The position numbers and the translations under genes were made by a program. From CAZBMD01 sp964493325 (lineage in GTDB: Bacteria > Babelota > Babeliae > Babelales > RVW-14), in NCBI GenBank assembly GCA_964493325.1, contig CAZBMD010000003.1, positions 62,001 through 126,000 of the forward strand: a DNA stretch of 64,000 nucleotides, written 5' to 3'. This document shows, one piece after another, positions 1 through 9,222 of this stretch (its first letter is position 1; the number at the start of each line of letters is the position of its first letter). The notes under the pieces are model-generated. The model was not told the DNA's origin. It did not search any database and saw nothing but the letters and a program-made list of their open reading frames with translations.

Positions 1-1
1 T

Positions 2-1612
2 CCGCTGCAACATCTTCTTTTTTCGCTGGAATACTTTTGCTTTGGTTTGAATGTTCGAGCATTTTATGAAGTCCACGTTGTGCTCCATGCCATGAATGCG
101 GTATTGCTCTATTTTTTATGTGCACACCTGTTGCCGCTCAGTTATGCTTTTCTTGCAGCACTTGTCTTTGCTGTGTCTCCCGATGTCTCGTGGCTGACTT
201 GGATTGCAACGGCGCAAAATACACTATCAACCTTATTTATGCTTGCCGCCTTGCTTGCGTACAGCCAATTTTTTGCAGGAACAAAAAGAGCCTGGGCATG
301 GTTTTATGGTGCAGGGTTTTTATTTTTTCTTTCGCTTCTGGCGCGTGAAAATGGCATTGTTTTTCCGTTGTGGATTTTTGCCGCCATCTACCTTTTGTAC
401 ACCGAGCTTGCTCAATCACGAGTTAAGCGATTTTTGTATACGCTGCGCGTTACCTGGATATTTTTTGCAGCGCTTGCCCTGTACTGGCTGCTGCGGCTGT
501 GGGCCTTTGGCGTGGGAACGCTTGGTAGAACGCTATCAAACATGTTGATTCGTTTTCCAATGCTTTCGCAGTTCTTTAGTGTTCCTAAAAAAAAAGTTGT
601 CCTTGCTGCTGCAGAGCCCATTTTCAAGTCGATGCCGAATCTGGTTGTTGATACTGTGCAGTCACGGTGGACCATGTTCATGCGCTTGTTCGATAGTTTT
701 TTTTCGTGGACGGGGTCATATTTCTCGCTTGATGCTCGCCAGATAGGCGGTAAATTGTTGGTGGTAGGGCTTACTGCCTTTTTCACTTATTTTCTCTGGA
801 AAAGCTATAACAAAGCATATGGCGTTTTGGGTGTTTTTTTGTTGGGTGTTGGGCTTTTTTGTTGGCCAGGTTTTATGGCCTATCCCTGCCCGCGCTACCT
901 TAATTCAATTTACCCAATTGTTGCTGTTATGATTGTTGTTGGTTTTGCTCGCCTAGGTCGTAGCCTGGCAGAGCGTATTCTCAAGGCTGCAACGTTTTGT
1001 GTTTTGGTTGCGGGCATTGGCTACGGAGTGTGTCATAATTGTTATGGATTGCGAACCGAAGCTGCTGCACGAGCTGCATACAAAGATCGTTTCGACCAAT
1101 TTTTTAGCAACCATACATTCAAACCAGGAACCAAGTTTGTGGTGCTCAGTTCACCATTTGTTTCAGATATTCAGAGTATTTTTCAAACTTATCTGAACGA
1201 TTTTTCAGTCGTCGTTGCTCATGAGCCGTTTGCAACGCTTGCCGAGAAGGGGATTTTTGGGTGCACCAAAGACTATCGTACCATTAACGTGCAGTCGCGC
1301 ATCGAGTCGATTGATGGCGGTTTGCGATTTATATCTTTAGACCCTGAGCATTGTGGTTGGTGGATAAAATTTTCGGATCACCCGTTACGGTGGTCAATTC
1401 AAGACAGGGCGTATGTATGGTCTTCTGATGAATATGCGATTGATTGTTGGTATCCATGTTCTCTTGGTACATTTAAAATTAATCAGCTGTATGACAAGTT
1501 CTTCCTGACTGATGTTTCATTTGTTTTGGATCAGCAGTGGTTTGATGAGAACACTGTCGTCGTAGTGTGGGACACTCAGAATGGTTGTTACAAAATTTTT
1601 TCTAGTGAGTAG
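2..1612 (+). CDS. GT-C-like polytopic membrane protein, 5' truncated by window edge
   Basis: A TTG at 47 could serve as a start, but the frame is open back to base 2, and the residues encoded there align with an internal part of the paralogue at 20372-22054, so the gene begins outside the window. The N-terminal two thirds carries many hydrophobic segments, as in GT-C/PMT-type glycosyltransferases that use polyprenyl-linked sugars in the inner membrane. The last ~170 residues are soluble and share with the paralogue the pattern RFIS-x-DP followed by a DVSF/DISF strand. The next gene starts 17 nt downstream, so the two may be cotranscribed. The catalytic Asp expected early in GT-C proteins lies off the window. 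Enzymatic role is inferred from topology and the paralogue's setting. Confidence 0.7.
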   Translation, partial: PLQHLLFSLEYFCFGLNVRAFYEVHVVLHAMNAVLLYFLCAHLLPLSYAFLAALVFAVSPDVSWLTWIATAQNTLSTLFMLAALLAYSQFFAGTKRAWAWFYGAGFLFFLSLLARENGIVFPLWIFAAIYLLYTELAQSRVKRFLYTLRVTWIFFAALALYWLLRLWAFGVGTLGRTLSNMLIRFPMLSQFFSVPKKKVVLAAAEPIFKSMPNLVVDTVQSRWTMFMRLFDSFFSWTGSYFSLDARQIGGKLLVVGLTAFFTYFLWKSYNKAYGVLGVFLLGVGLFCWPGFMAYPCPRYLNSIYPIVAVMIVVGFARLGRSLAERILKAATFCVLVAGIGYGVCHNCYGLRTEAAARAAYKDRFDQFFSNHTFKPGTKFVVLSSPFVSDIQSIFQTYLNDFSVVVAHEPFATLAEKGIFGCTKDYRTINVQSRIESIDGGLRFISLDPEHCGWWIKFSDHPLRWSIQDRAYVWSSDEYAIDCWYPCSLGTFKINQLYDKFFLTDVSFVLDQQWFDENTVVVVWDTQNGCYKIFSSE

Positions 1613-1629
1613 CGTTGAGAGGATTGAGG

Positions 1630-2388
1630 ATGAACGCTTTTATCTATAAGAATAAAATACTTTCGAGAATATTTTTTCTCTTATCGATTCAGACATCGAT
1701 ATTTTGTGGATATTTTGAGATGTCTGAAGTAAGAGGAGAGCTCTCTGGGGCTAAGGTTCTTAAGTTGCTTGAAAAATTTCCAAATTTTGAAAACGCTTCT
1801 TTGCCAGGAGGCGATACGCCATTGCATGTAGCTTGCCGGTGGGGCCTTTATGACGTTTTTTGTAATATTCTTAACGGCCATGGCGTTAATATTCATGCAG
1901 CGAATAATAATGGAGATACGCCGTTACTTGTTGCTGCCTTTTACGGGTACCGGCTATTTATAGAAAAATTAATTACAAGCGGCGCAGAGATAGATGGGCG
2001 AGGTTATGATGGAGATACAGCTCTTCATTGTGCTGCGGCAGAAGGAAAGCTAAACGTCCTAACTTTTTTGCTCAATACTGGAGCAATATTTGATCTTAAG
2101 GATAATTGTGGCAACACGCCGCTTCATTGTGCTGTATTACGAGGGCATACTCGCTGCGTTAAACAATTACTACTACATGGAGCTTCTATTCATCAGAATA
2201 ATAATGAGGGCGATACGCCACTTTCTTTAGCTTCAGACGATGATCTGTATAATTTGTTGTACAATTCTGACAAGCAGAATAGCGTTGTTAGAAAAAAAAT
2301 AAATAGAGAAGACTCTTCAGAAGATGGCGAAGATGACGAAGATTCGTCAGAAGATGAAGAAGATGATGAAGAGTTTGATATTTTTTAG
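1630..2388 (+). CDS. Exported ankyrin-repeat protein with acidic tail
   Basis: About 252 residues from the ATG at 1630, which has AGAGGA at 1618-1623 with 6-nt spacing; a TTG at 1615 is in frame but has no site. The N-terminus (residues ~10-25) is hydrophobic and resembles a signal peptide. Five consecutive ankyrin units follow, each opening with G-[DN]-T-[PA]-L and mostly continuing with H-x-A. The last ~30 residues are almost only Glu, Asp and Ser. Ankyrin repeats bind proteins and are common in effectors of amoeba-infecting bacteria. A host target is inference; the sequence only shows a repeat scaffold and a probable export signal. Confidence 0.85.
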   Translation: MNAFIYKNKILSRIFFLLSIQTSIFCGYFEMSEVRGELSGAKVLKLLEKFPNFENASLPGGDTPLHVACRWGLYDVFCNILNGHGVNIHAANNNGDTPLLVAAFYGYRLFIEKLITSGAEIDGRGYDGDTALHCAAAEGKLNVLTFLLNTGAIFDLKDNCGNTPLHCAVLRGHTRCVKQLLLHGASIHQNNNEGDTPLSLASDDDLYNLLYNSDKQNSVVRKKINREDSSEDGEDDEDSSEDEEDDEEFDIF

Positions 2389-2489
2389 GGTCATTTTTAT
2401 TACGTTTTTGTATTACATTTATTTTTAGATCGTCCTGTGTATAGAATAGGGTGTGGATAAGTCTTAACGGAGTGGGGAGGGTGATGCTC

Positions 2490-3215
2490 ATGAAAAAATT
2501 TGATGATATAGTTAGGAGCGTAGATCGTTACGTTGACAAACATTTTAATGCGATAAAAAGCGTTTCTGTGAAGTATTTTTCGGTTTTTAGTTCAACTTTA
2601 TTGTTGCTTCTTTTGGCGGTTTTTATTGTTCGTGTGATTAATAATAAACCATATTTTATGGCATCTGTGATTAATGAAGATCTAGCAAAGTTAAGCAAGA
2701 TTCTTCATAAGATTGATGCTGAGTGTAACATTATGAATGTTACGCAGGAGCGTGGAGTTATTGATTTTTTAACGGTAGAAAAGTTTTTAGGTTCAGAAGT
2801 TGGGTGTCTTAATCTTGCTTTTCCTGAAAAATGGAAGGGGCCCTATCTTAAAAATACGCCCCGCCTGAGTGGCCGTTGTTACGAAATTGTGTCAGTAGAT
2901 GAAGGATATTTTATAGTTCCCGGGAACGGAGTATCGTTACCCAATGGTATGGTTTTGGGACGAGATATTAAGTTGTCTCACAAAATATCACTGAAAAATT
3001 TGATAGCTGATGGCGGGGTGCTCAATTACAAAGGTCAGCCATTGGGTGTTCATTTACAGTTTAAAGTAAAAGCTAATAGGAAATCATTAAAGTCTGAGCA
3101 ACAGGCAAAAACTATTGATGGCTTCTTGAAAGAATTTAATGAAGCGATGGTTTTTACAAAAAATGATGCAGTTACTAAACATGAAAATGCAGAAAGCCTT
3201 GCAAATTTTGGTTAA
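2490..3215 (+). CDS. Membrane-anchored protein with pseudopilin-like patch
   Basis: About 241 residues from the ATG at 2490; GGAGG at 2476-2480 lies 9 nt upstream, which favours this start over the in-frame GTGs at 2451 and 2481 and the ATG at 2484. One strong membrane segment (residues ~28-50) is followed by an extracytoplasmic domain. Around residues 118-130 it carries W-K-G-P-Y-L-K, a pattern typical of the C-terminal part of GspG-type pseudopilins (the GspG in this window has W-E-G-P-Y), but there is no prepilin peptidase site. Function unknown. The 3' end overlaps the convergent protease gene by 41 nt. Confidence 0.7.
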   Translation: MKKFDDIVRSVDRYVDKHFNAIKSVSVKYFSVFSSTLLLLLLAVFIVRVINNKPYFMASVINEDLAKLSKILHKIDAECNIMNVTQERGVIDFLTVEKFLGSEVGCLNLAFPEKWKGPYLKNTPRLSGRCYEIVSVDEGYFIVPGNGVSLPNGMVLGRDIKLSHKISLKNLIADGGVLNYKGQPLGVHLQFKVKANRKSLKSEQQAKTIDGFLKEFNEAMVFTKNDAVTKHENAESLANFG

Positions 3216-4374
3216 TAAGCCCAATGGCACACTGAGAAATAAGTGAAGATTGATAGTTTTTATTTTTTTTGTGAGCAGCTGTTGCTTCTCTGTATGCTGC
3301 AATGCATGGGGCTGCAAAATCAATGGGAACTGCTCCGTATTCAGCTGCTCTCATTACAGAAGGTGGTAATCCAACGCATTTTTCCCAAAACATTGTACCG
3401 TCGCTTTTTTTATCTTCTTCCAAAAGATTTATGACAAAATTAATGAGCGTTTGTTTGTCAGAGGTAAGAGAGTCAGATTCCTCTTTGTATGAGGTCGTGT
3501 AGGGGACTAGCATATTCATTATTTGATGGGTGTAAATATCATCAATGGTAAAACCCCCTTTCCATACGGCTGTTTTTGCTTTTTCTCTCCAGGGTTTATT
3601 TTTATTGTTACACATGAAATGAAGCAGTGATTTCATAATAAAGTGGGCAATAATTCCAGAAGCGCCGCCGGCAAGTGCGATGATAGCATTTTTGGGTTTG
3701 TTAATTTTTCTGGTTTTAGCGATAATCGCTAATTCTAGTACTTTTTCACGCACCTTCTCTTCGGACTGGTTGAGGGCAAGAGCTTCAGATATTTCATGAA
3801 CTTTTTGATTTAAAGCTTCTTCGATTTGTTTTTTTTCTGCTTCATTTTTATAGATGGGGCTGCGCTTTGCGTAACCTTTTATCGGACTGATCCCATCAAT
3901 ACAAATCCCGCCAATTTTAAGCATTGGTTTGCCGGTGTAGCTTGAGTTTGCTCCCAGGTGAACGTCAATGGGATCGCCATTGAGTAATTTTGCAGCAAGA
4001 GCATGACCCAATTCATGAGCGAGTGTTGCAATGAAATTGGATGAGTAGGTGTGAAGAAGGTTTGTTGCAAGCGCTTGTGGCGTGAGTTGTTTTAGGAGTG
4101 TTTCTTGCTCATTTTCGGTTGCGCTGAACATCAAAATTTCACTAAAAAAAAGCGTGAAGATTGCCTTTACCACAAGGTCACTTTCCAGGATGCTGGCAGC
4201 TTCTTTTTTCTCTTTTGTAGGGTACGACTCACTTTTTTCAAGCCCTTGTTCAGCAATGATAGATTCTGAGTCGTTTAGTTGATCTACGTCAGCAAGAATC
4301 ATGAACGGAGAAATAATAAAGAGTGTTAATAGTAGCCATGTATATGGCTTAAAGATCAATGCTGTTTCATTCAT
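3175..4374 (-). CDS. M50-like membrane zinc metallopeptidase
   Basis: About 399 residues from the ATG at 4374; an in-frame TTG lies four codons upstream and neither has a clear ribosome site. An N-terminal hydrophobic stretch is followed by HELGH at residues 120-124 inside a hydrophobic segment continuing A-L-A-A, the zinc-binding signature of the M50 (site-2 protease) superfamily. About 50 residues later P-I-K-G-Y resembles the conserved P-x-G-G-[YF] patch, and A-L-A-G-G-A-S-G-I resembles the A-G-P-x-x-N segment. The usual third-ligand motif (N-x-x-P-x-x-x-L-D-G) is not obvious. M50 enzymes cut proteins within the membrane; the substrate here is unknown. The C-terminal third has no recognisable domain. 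Confidence 0.65.
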   Translation of the reverse strand: MNETALIFKPYTWLLLTLFIISPFMILADVDQLNDSESIIAEQGLEKSESYPTKEKKEAASILESDLVVKAIFTLFFSEILMFSATENEQETLLKQLTPQALATNLLHTYSSNFIATLAHELGHALAAKLLNGDPIDVHLGANSSYTGKPMLKIGGICIDGISPIKGYAKRSPIYKNEAEKKQIEEALNQKVHEISEALALNQSEEKVREKVLELAIIAKTRKINKPKNAIIALAGGASGIIAHFIMKSLLHFMCNNKNKPWREKAKTAVWKGGFTIDDIYTHQIMNMLVPYTTSYKEESDSLTSDKQTLINFVINLLEEDKKSDGTMFWEKCVGLPPSVMRAAEYGAVPIDFAAPCIAAYREATAAHKKNKNYQSSLISQCAIGLINQNLQGFLHFHV

Positions 4375-4514
4375 TTTTATTTTCAAAATAGATTATATTT
4401 TTTTGTAGTTTTTATATATTACGCAGATAAAAGTAGTTGCGTTTTGCGTATTTGTCAATGACGCTGACGGCGGTATGAGAAAGCATAGAAATGATTTTAG
4501 CAAGGGAGATACCT

Positions 4515-6884
4515 TTACGCCCGCTTTAAAAAACTTGAAAGAATCTTTTTCTGTCCGCCTTTTTTAAAAATAGCGGTGATATAAAAATCATCACCATCTG
4601 CTTTTTCAACCGTTATAACAATACCAGGTCCAAACGTTGGGTGCATAACTGTTTGATTTTTGCTCCAGGTTGTAGAATTTGCAGCATTGAGGGCCGAAGG
4701 AGCGGGTGCTTGAACGAATGGTTTTTTTTCATGACGTATTGCTTGAGGCGGTGCATTCCGAAGGTACGTTGGAGGGGCTGTGCGGCGTTGAAAAGTTGGA
4801 GGAGTTGACGGCTTGTGAAAAGTCATAACCTGACGCGTAACAAGAGGTGTGCCTCCAAACCAGCTGGTCAAAAACGAAGCGACTTCAAATGATCGCATGC
4901 CTTCAAGTTCAACTGATTGGATAAGATTTTTTGGAATTTCAGATAAAAAGCGTGAAGATACCTGATCAACAATTTGACCATAGGTGTTTCTAAAACCTGC
5001 GTGAAGCAGTAGTAAATATTCTTTTGCTCGTGTGACGCCAACGTAGAAAAGACGTCGTTCTTCTTCAAGGTCGTTTGGATCGTTCAGAGATTTGTTGCTT
5101 GGCAACAATCCTTCTTCCATCCCTGAAATGATAACAAGTCTAAATTCAAGGCCCTTTGCAGCGTGCAGTGTCATCATTTGAACATGGTCTTTTTGTTCTT
5201 GGTCTGTAATTTTTTCTTGAAGCAGCGCAACAGAATTTAAAAATGCTTCAAGTGATGTACCTTGTGCTTCGTCGGGGTTGGTTTCATTGACGTGGTTGTA
5301 TTCAAAGTGGGCAATAGACTCTATAAACTCGCGAACGTTTTCTGTTTTTGTTTCAGCTTCTTTGTCTTCAAAGGCTGTGCGCAGGTATTGCAGATACTCG
5401 GAGCGTTCGATAATTTTTTCGATTAAGTCGCTGGGAGAGTGCTCTTGCTCTAGTCCCTCAAAGATGGATAGAAAGTTTTTAATTGCTTGTGATTTTACGC
5501 CGATGATGGGATTGTCTTTGCGTGTGAGCATCCAGTGTAGCAGCTGCTTGAAATCAAAGAGATTATTTTGGTGCCACTCGTGGAGGAGCTGTTCTTCAAA
5601 TTTTTCACCAAGGCCACGCAGTGGACAGTTTATAACGCGCATCAAGCTGATTTTATCAAATGGATTAGCAATAAGACGCAGGTATGCGAGTAGGTCTTTG
5701 ATTTCTTTGCGTTCATAAAACCTGATGCCACCGATAATTTTGTACGGGATGGTGTGGTGAATAAGAGCTTCTTCGATGTGTCGTGATTGAAAATGAGTGC
5801 GATACAATATTGCAACGTCTTGTAGCCTGTATCCTGCAGGTAGAGATTTGAGGACGTGGGCGATTGTTTCGGCTTCTTGGTCAGCAGAGCGACACTTGCC
5901 CGCCACAATGCGATTGTGTGCCTTTTTCTCAGACCACAAATTTTTCTTATTACGGAGCTTGTTATTAGTAATCAGTGTATTGGCTGCATCCAAAATAGGC
6001 TGAACAGACCGATAGTTTTGTTCAACTTTAACGATGGTCACCGGTGCAAAATCTTGCTCAAATTTGAGCATGTTGGTGACCGTTGCTCCGCGCCAGGAAT
6101 AAATGGATTGATCTTCGTCTCCCACTGCGCATAGCGAATCGATGGTAAAATTTTGAGAGTGATCAAGCGCCATGTATTTGAGTAAAAGATGTTGGACATG
6201 GCTGGTATCTTGGTACTCATCAACCAGGATGTGGCGTACTGTTTTTTGAAATTTGGTTCTGAACTCTTGATTGTTTTTAAAGAGCGTCAGTACTTGCAGA
6301 ATCAAGTCGTCAAAATCAAAACAACGTGCACTTGTTTTTTCTGCCTCGTATTCTAAGTACACTTCTTTTACCATTGGTGTGGTAAAGCTATCTTGGTCAA
6401 TACCGCCAAAAGCCTTGTTTTTTAGATTAGATATTTGATAACACAGTTGAGAGGCAGAGGTATATTTACTTAGGTTATTTTTCTTAATAATTTTTCGGAT
6501 GATATCTATCTGGTCGTCTGAATCGAGAATCGAAAATTGCGGGAAGGCTAGATTTGATGAATTGGTTCTGAGTAATTGTAGGCAGTATGAATGAAAGGTG
6601 CCAACAAATGGGAGCCGATATTCGCCGTGCAAAAATTTTTCAAGCCGTTCTTTCATTTCACCAGCAGCTTTGTTGGTAAACGTGAGTGCAACGATAGAGC
6701 GAGGAGCTGCATCTTCGTTTAAGATCAAATTAGCCATTCGAGCGGTAATGATGCGTGTTTTGCCTGATCCAGCCCCAGCAATGACAAGGACGCCGCCTTG
6801 TTTGTGGGTAACGGCTGCTTTTTGATGCTCATTAAGTTGCGTTTCTAGAAAGGATTCAAAGCCTTCGACGAGTGATTCATTCAT
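4515..6884 (-). CDS. pcrA: ATP-dependent DNA helicase, UvrD/PcrA type
   Basis: 789 residues, in the usual range for UvrD/PcrA/Rep superfamily 1A helicases (3'-5' unwinding in repair and replication restart). All motifs are visible: Q-like N-H-Q-K at ~18, Walker A GAGSGKT at 37-43, DEYQDTS (motif II), GDEDQSIYSWRGA (III), QNYRS (IV), TLHAAKGLEF (V) and VGVTRAKEYL (VI). After a Pro/Ala-rich linker the C-terminus has a PcrA-type Tudor-like module starting M-H-P-x-F-G-x-G. It stands alone, 140 nt from the protease gene, with a probable extended -10 promoter at 6932-6940. UvrD versus PcrA naming cannot be settled from sequence alone. Confidence 0.95.
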   Translation of the reverse strand: MNESLVEGFESFLETQLNEHQKAAVTHKQGGVLVIAGAGSGKTRIITARMANLILNEDAAPRSIVALTFTNKAAGEMKERLEKFLHGEYRLPFVGTFHSYCLQLLRTNSSNLAFPQFSILDSDDQIDIIRKIIKKNNLSKYTSASQLCYQISNLKNKAFGGIDQDSFTTPMVKEVYLEYEAEKTSARCFDFDDLILQVLTLFKNNQEFRTKFQKTVRHILVDEYQDTSHVQHLLLKYMALDHSQNFTIDSLCAVGDEDQSIYSWRGATVTNMLKFEQDFAPVTIVKVEQNYRSVQPILDAANTLITNNKLRNKKNLWSEKKAHNRIVAGKCRSADQEAETIAHVLKSLPAGYRLQDVAILYRTHFQSRHIEEALIHHTIPYKIIGGIRFYERKEIKDLLAYLRLIANPFDKISLMRVINCPLRGLGEKFEEQLLHEWHQNNLFDFKQLLHWMLTRKDNPIIGVKSQAIKNFLSIFEGLEQEHSPSDLIEKIIERSEYLQYLRTAFEDKEAETKTENVREFIESIAHFEYNHVNETNPDEAQGTSLEAFLNSVALLQEKITDQEQKDHVQMMTLHAAKGLEFRLVIISGMEEGLLPSNKSLNDPNDLEEERRLFYVGVTRAKEYLLLLHAGFRNTYGQIVDQVSSRFLSEIPKNLIQSVELEGMRSFEVASFLTSWFGGTPLVTRQVMTFHKPSTPPTFQRRTAPPTYLRNAPPQAIRHEKKPFVQAPAPSALNAANSTTWSKNQTVMHPTFGPGIVITVEKADGDDFYITAIFKKGGQKKILSSFLKRA

Positions 6885-6931
6885 AACATTAACCGATATC
6901 TGACTGAGAAAACTATTAAAAAGCCTCTGTC

Positions 6932-6940
6932 AGTATAGCA
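6932..6940 (-). promoter_or_regulatory. Extended -10 promoter of the helicase gene
   Basis: Read on the minus strand the bases are TGC-TATACT, an extended -10 element, about 48 nt before the helicase start codon. No good -35 hexamer lies 16-18 nt upstream, which fits an extended -10 promoter. The same 13-mer TTTGCTATACTGA occurs before the nucleotide transporter gene at 11420. Confidence 0.5.
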
Positions 6941-7005
6941 AAGAATATTAAAAACATGTAGAATCCTGCCATGTTTTCACATTTTTAAAAAAAGGAGTCC
7001 CAGCC

Positions 7006-7656
7006 ATGGATATTAAGGTAGTATCTCTATTTTTTGCAGCAAATCTGCTCGTCTCGAGTCAATTTTTGTGCATGAACAATAATAACAATGAGCCTGAGGA
7101 TATTGGTTCTATAGCTGCTCAACTTATCCCGGAGTGTGAAGAAATTATTAAAAGACATCCTGAGCTCAAAGTTGTCATAAAGGGCTTTATTGATAAAATG
7201 CATCCAACGTGTCTGCAGAATTCACAAGGAACATTATGCAGTGACTGCAAAAAATATGCGCAAAATATTTCTGAGCAATTGATCCGCATAGTAACAACGT
7301 ACCATCAAAGAGTTTTAACAACACGCATTCATGTTATTAGTTTTGTTGTTTTTGTTGTGCTCGATGTTTGTATTCCTCTCTACCCAGAGCTTCAACTTGC
7401 GGCTAATGGTGGTCTACTTGTGCTGATTGCAGGCATTGCCTTAGCTGTTGCTGCGGACAGGTGGGGGATGCTAACTATGCCCCAATTACTCTCCATTCTT
7501 GCCTCATATATTGTGTACAATAGAGCCTTTTATTTGTTGTCAGACCCTGATTTTAATAGTCCTCGTCATATTTACATGCCAATTCTTGATGATGTGATCA
7601 TGGGCTCTAGAGACTGCGTAGCTCTTCTCTTTGGGGACCATCTAGCGCTTGATTAG
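7006..7656 (+). CDS. Exported membrane protein, HxxC/CxxC family, paralogue 1
   Basis: 216 residues; the ATG at 7006 has AAAAGGAG 8-15 nt upstream. It has an N-terminal hydrophobic signal, a helical region, then M-H-P-T-C, eight residues, C-S-D-C (residues ~65-81). The C-terminal half has two to three hydrophobic segments (around residues 105-155 and 165-180). The His plus three Cys spacing (HxxC-x8-CxxC) could bind a metal or form disulphides. It is the first of four tandem genes sharing this plan (7006, 7768, 8385, 9223). I do not recognise the family. A strong hairpin terminator follows at 7681-7714, so it is probably a separate transcription unit. Confidence 0.75.
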   Translation: MDIKVVSLFFAANLLVSSQFLCMNNNNNEPEDIGSIAAQLIPECEEIIKRHPELKVVIKGFIDKMHPTCLQNSQGTLCSDCKKYAQNISEQLIRIVTTYHQRVLTTRIHVISFVVFVVLDVCIPLYPELQLAANGGLLVLIAGIALAVAADRWGMLTMPQLLSILASYIVYNRAFYLLSDPDFNSPRHIYMPILDDVIMGSRDCVALLFGDHLALD

Positions 7657-7680
7657 TAGTTCTATTATTAAAAAATAAAA

Positions 7681-7714
7681 AGATGAGGCCTACAACTATT
7701 TCTGGGCCTCATCT
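7681..7714 (+). terminator. Hairpin terminator after paralogue 1
   Basis: Perfect 10-bp stem AGATGAGGCC/GGCCTCATCT (7681-7690 with 7705-7714), 14-nt loop, preceded by an A-rich run and followed by TTGTTA. Confidence 0.75.
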
Positions 7715-7767
7715 TTGTTATGATCATATTCTTGAGGTTCATTATTCATAACAAGAGAGGAAGAGAA

Positions 7768-8334
7768 ATGAAGATAGCCAGACGTTTTTTGTTTTTTTTT
7801 GCGATTAGTGCCTTGTTGCCAGGGGAGCTTCTTAGTATGCGCAGTAGCAGTAATCCATCAAATAAAAAGCTTAAAGATGTAATGCAGCTGCTTAACGTGC
7901 AAGGAGGAGCCTGTAACGACTTTGATAAAATCAAAAAAATAATGAGACTGATAAAGATTGAGTATTCAGCCCTTGAAAGTGTGCTTTCAAAAAATCCGGA
8001 ATCAAAGAAAGTCTTTAGTCGTAGTTTACGAAACATTATAACCAACATGCATCCTAATTGTGTTAAATCAGAAACACAGCGGTGTAGCGAATGCAGAATT
8101 CTTCTGGAAAGCACTATCAAAAACTTAACTCCATTTTTAAAGCCTCTTCTTAACCCTCACAAAAAATCTATGTCAGTACTGCCTGTCGTGGTTGTTAACA
8201 ATCAATTACAAGAGGGAAGCTGTCGGAAAATATTTATTGAAGTTGGTGTGGTTGTTGGCACGTTGCTAATACTTGCAATTGTCTATGAAGGGCTTGAGCT
8301 ATTTGACATTATCTCTTCCAGTGAACCTACTTGA
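7768..8334 (+). CDS. Exported membrane protein, HxxC/CxxC family, paralogue 2
   Basis: About 188 residues from the ATG at 7768, chosen because GAGAGG at 7755-7760 is 7 nt upstream and the resulting N-terminus (basic K-I-A-R-R then a hydrophobic run) is a clear signal peptide; the frame extends upstream to 7720 without a site. The conserved motif is M-H-P-N-C, seven residues, C-S-E-C (residues ~92-107). A single hydrophobic segment lies near the C-terminus (~158-178). It is shorter than its sisters and has a more basic central region. Function unknown. The next paralogue follows after 50 nt without a terminator, so these two may be cotranscribed. Confidence 0.75.
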   Translation: MKIARRFLFFFAISALLPGELLSMRSSSNPSNKKLKDVMQLLNVQGGACNDFDKIKKIMRLIKIEYSALESVLSKNPESKKVFSRSLRNIITNMHPNCVKSETQRCSECRILLESTIKNLTPFLKPLLNPHKKSMSVLPVVVVNNQLQEGSCRKIFIEVGVVVGTLLILAIVYEGLELFDIISSSEPT

Positions 8335-8384
8335 TATTTTTCAGAATCCTTCAACTTGTATTAGCGAAAGACAACGAACAAATC

Positions 8385-8984
8385 ATGAATAACCTAAAAC
8401 AACTATTTTTTGCGCTAGCGGTTGGTATTTTATCTCCTAGTATGATTGAAGGTATGCATAATAACGAGGCTATTGTGACTGATGAGTCGAGGATGATTGA
8501 AGCTCTAAAGTCGTTGATTACGTTGCAGAGTGAAGAGCTGAATAATTGGTTGGAAAGCCATCCTAAAGAAATTGCGGCTATTAAGCAATTTAGAGAAGAT
8601 ATGCATACAAAGTGTCTTGCTTCAGAAACTTCAATGTGTTCTGAGTGCCTTACTTTGTTACAAACAACAGTCGATGTTGTAAAGCCCTTGTTAAAGAATA
8701 CTTCTTTGGTCGTTGGCATTCAGAACCAAAATCTATTGAGCAATGCACGCATAATTCAGGTTGGTACATTGATTTATTTTGCATTTGTTTTGATTGCTGC
8801 TTGCATACAAGGCGATTCAGAGGTTGCGCTTTATGGCTGTATGGCATTACATATGGGCATGTCGTTATTGATATTGTTTCGGTCAGGCTTAGGTTTGACA
8901 ATGTCTGATTTTATGGAGACTGTTGGAATACAAACCTTGTGTGTTGTATTGCTTCAAAATCAATTTGATTATGCTGATGAATGA
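8385..8984 (+). CDS. Exported membrane protein, HxxC/CxxC family, paralogue 3
   Basis: About 199 residues from the ATG at 8385, which gives a normal signal peptide ending near E-G-M-H-N-N; a TTG at 8331 is in frame but would add 18 non-signal residues. The motif is M-H-T-K-C, seven residues, C-S-E-C, then L-x-L-L-Q-T-T. It is closest to paralogue 4: both have the mature start G-M-H-N-N, the L-L-Q-T-T-V segment and the phrase A-L-Y-G-C in the C-terminal membrane region. There is no strong ribosome site. A variant terminator and a copied transporter gene tail follow (9057-9122). Function unknown. Confidence 0.75.
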   Translation: MNNLKQLFFALAVGILSPSMIEGMHNNEAIVTDESRMIEALKSLITLQSEELNNWLESHPKEIAAIKQFREDMHTKCLASETSMCSECLTLLQTTVDVVKPLLKNTSLVVGIQNQNLLSNARIIQVGTLIYFAFVLIAACIQGDSEVALYGCMALHMGMSLLILFRSGLGLTMSDFMETVGIQTLCVVLLQNQFDYADE

Positions 8985-9056
8985 TAGGTTTAAAAACAGA
9001 TGGATTGTAGTAAGTCTATCAGAATAACTTATCCAGAAGCCTTATCGTGAGCAATT

Positions 9057-9122
9057 AAAAAAGGGCCGGTATTTTGTACCGACCATTTTTTAAAATCTGA
9101 AGCAATGGATTATGAAATAATC
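9057..9122. repeat. Copy A of a 66-nt duplicated terminator/transporter-tail segment
   Basis: Identical to 9930-9995 at 65 of 66 positions; the single difference is A at 9085 where copy B has C at 9958. It contains a hairpin (GGCCGGTA 9064-9071 with TACCGACC 9077-9084, one C-A mismatch) and the complement of the last three codons and stop of the transporter gene that ends at 9983. Copy A sits between paralogues 3 and 4, where no transporter gene exists, so it is the derived copy. Confidence 0.9.
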
Positions 9123-9222
9123 GTACCTGTGAACCGCATATAAATATTTGGTATGTACGACCGTATGATGGCACCATTGAGGTAGCAAGCATTCTATCCC
9201 CATGAAAGATAATAGATAAATC

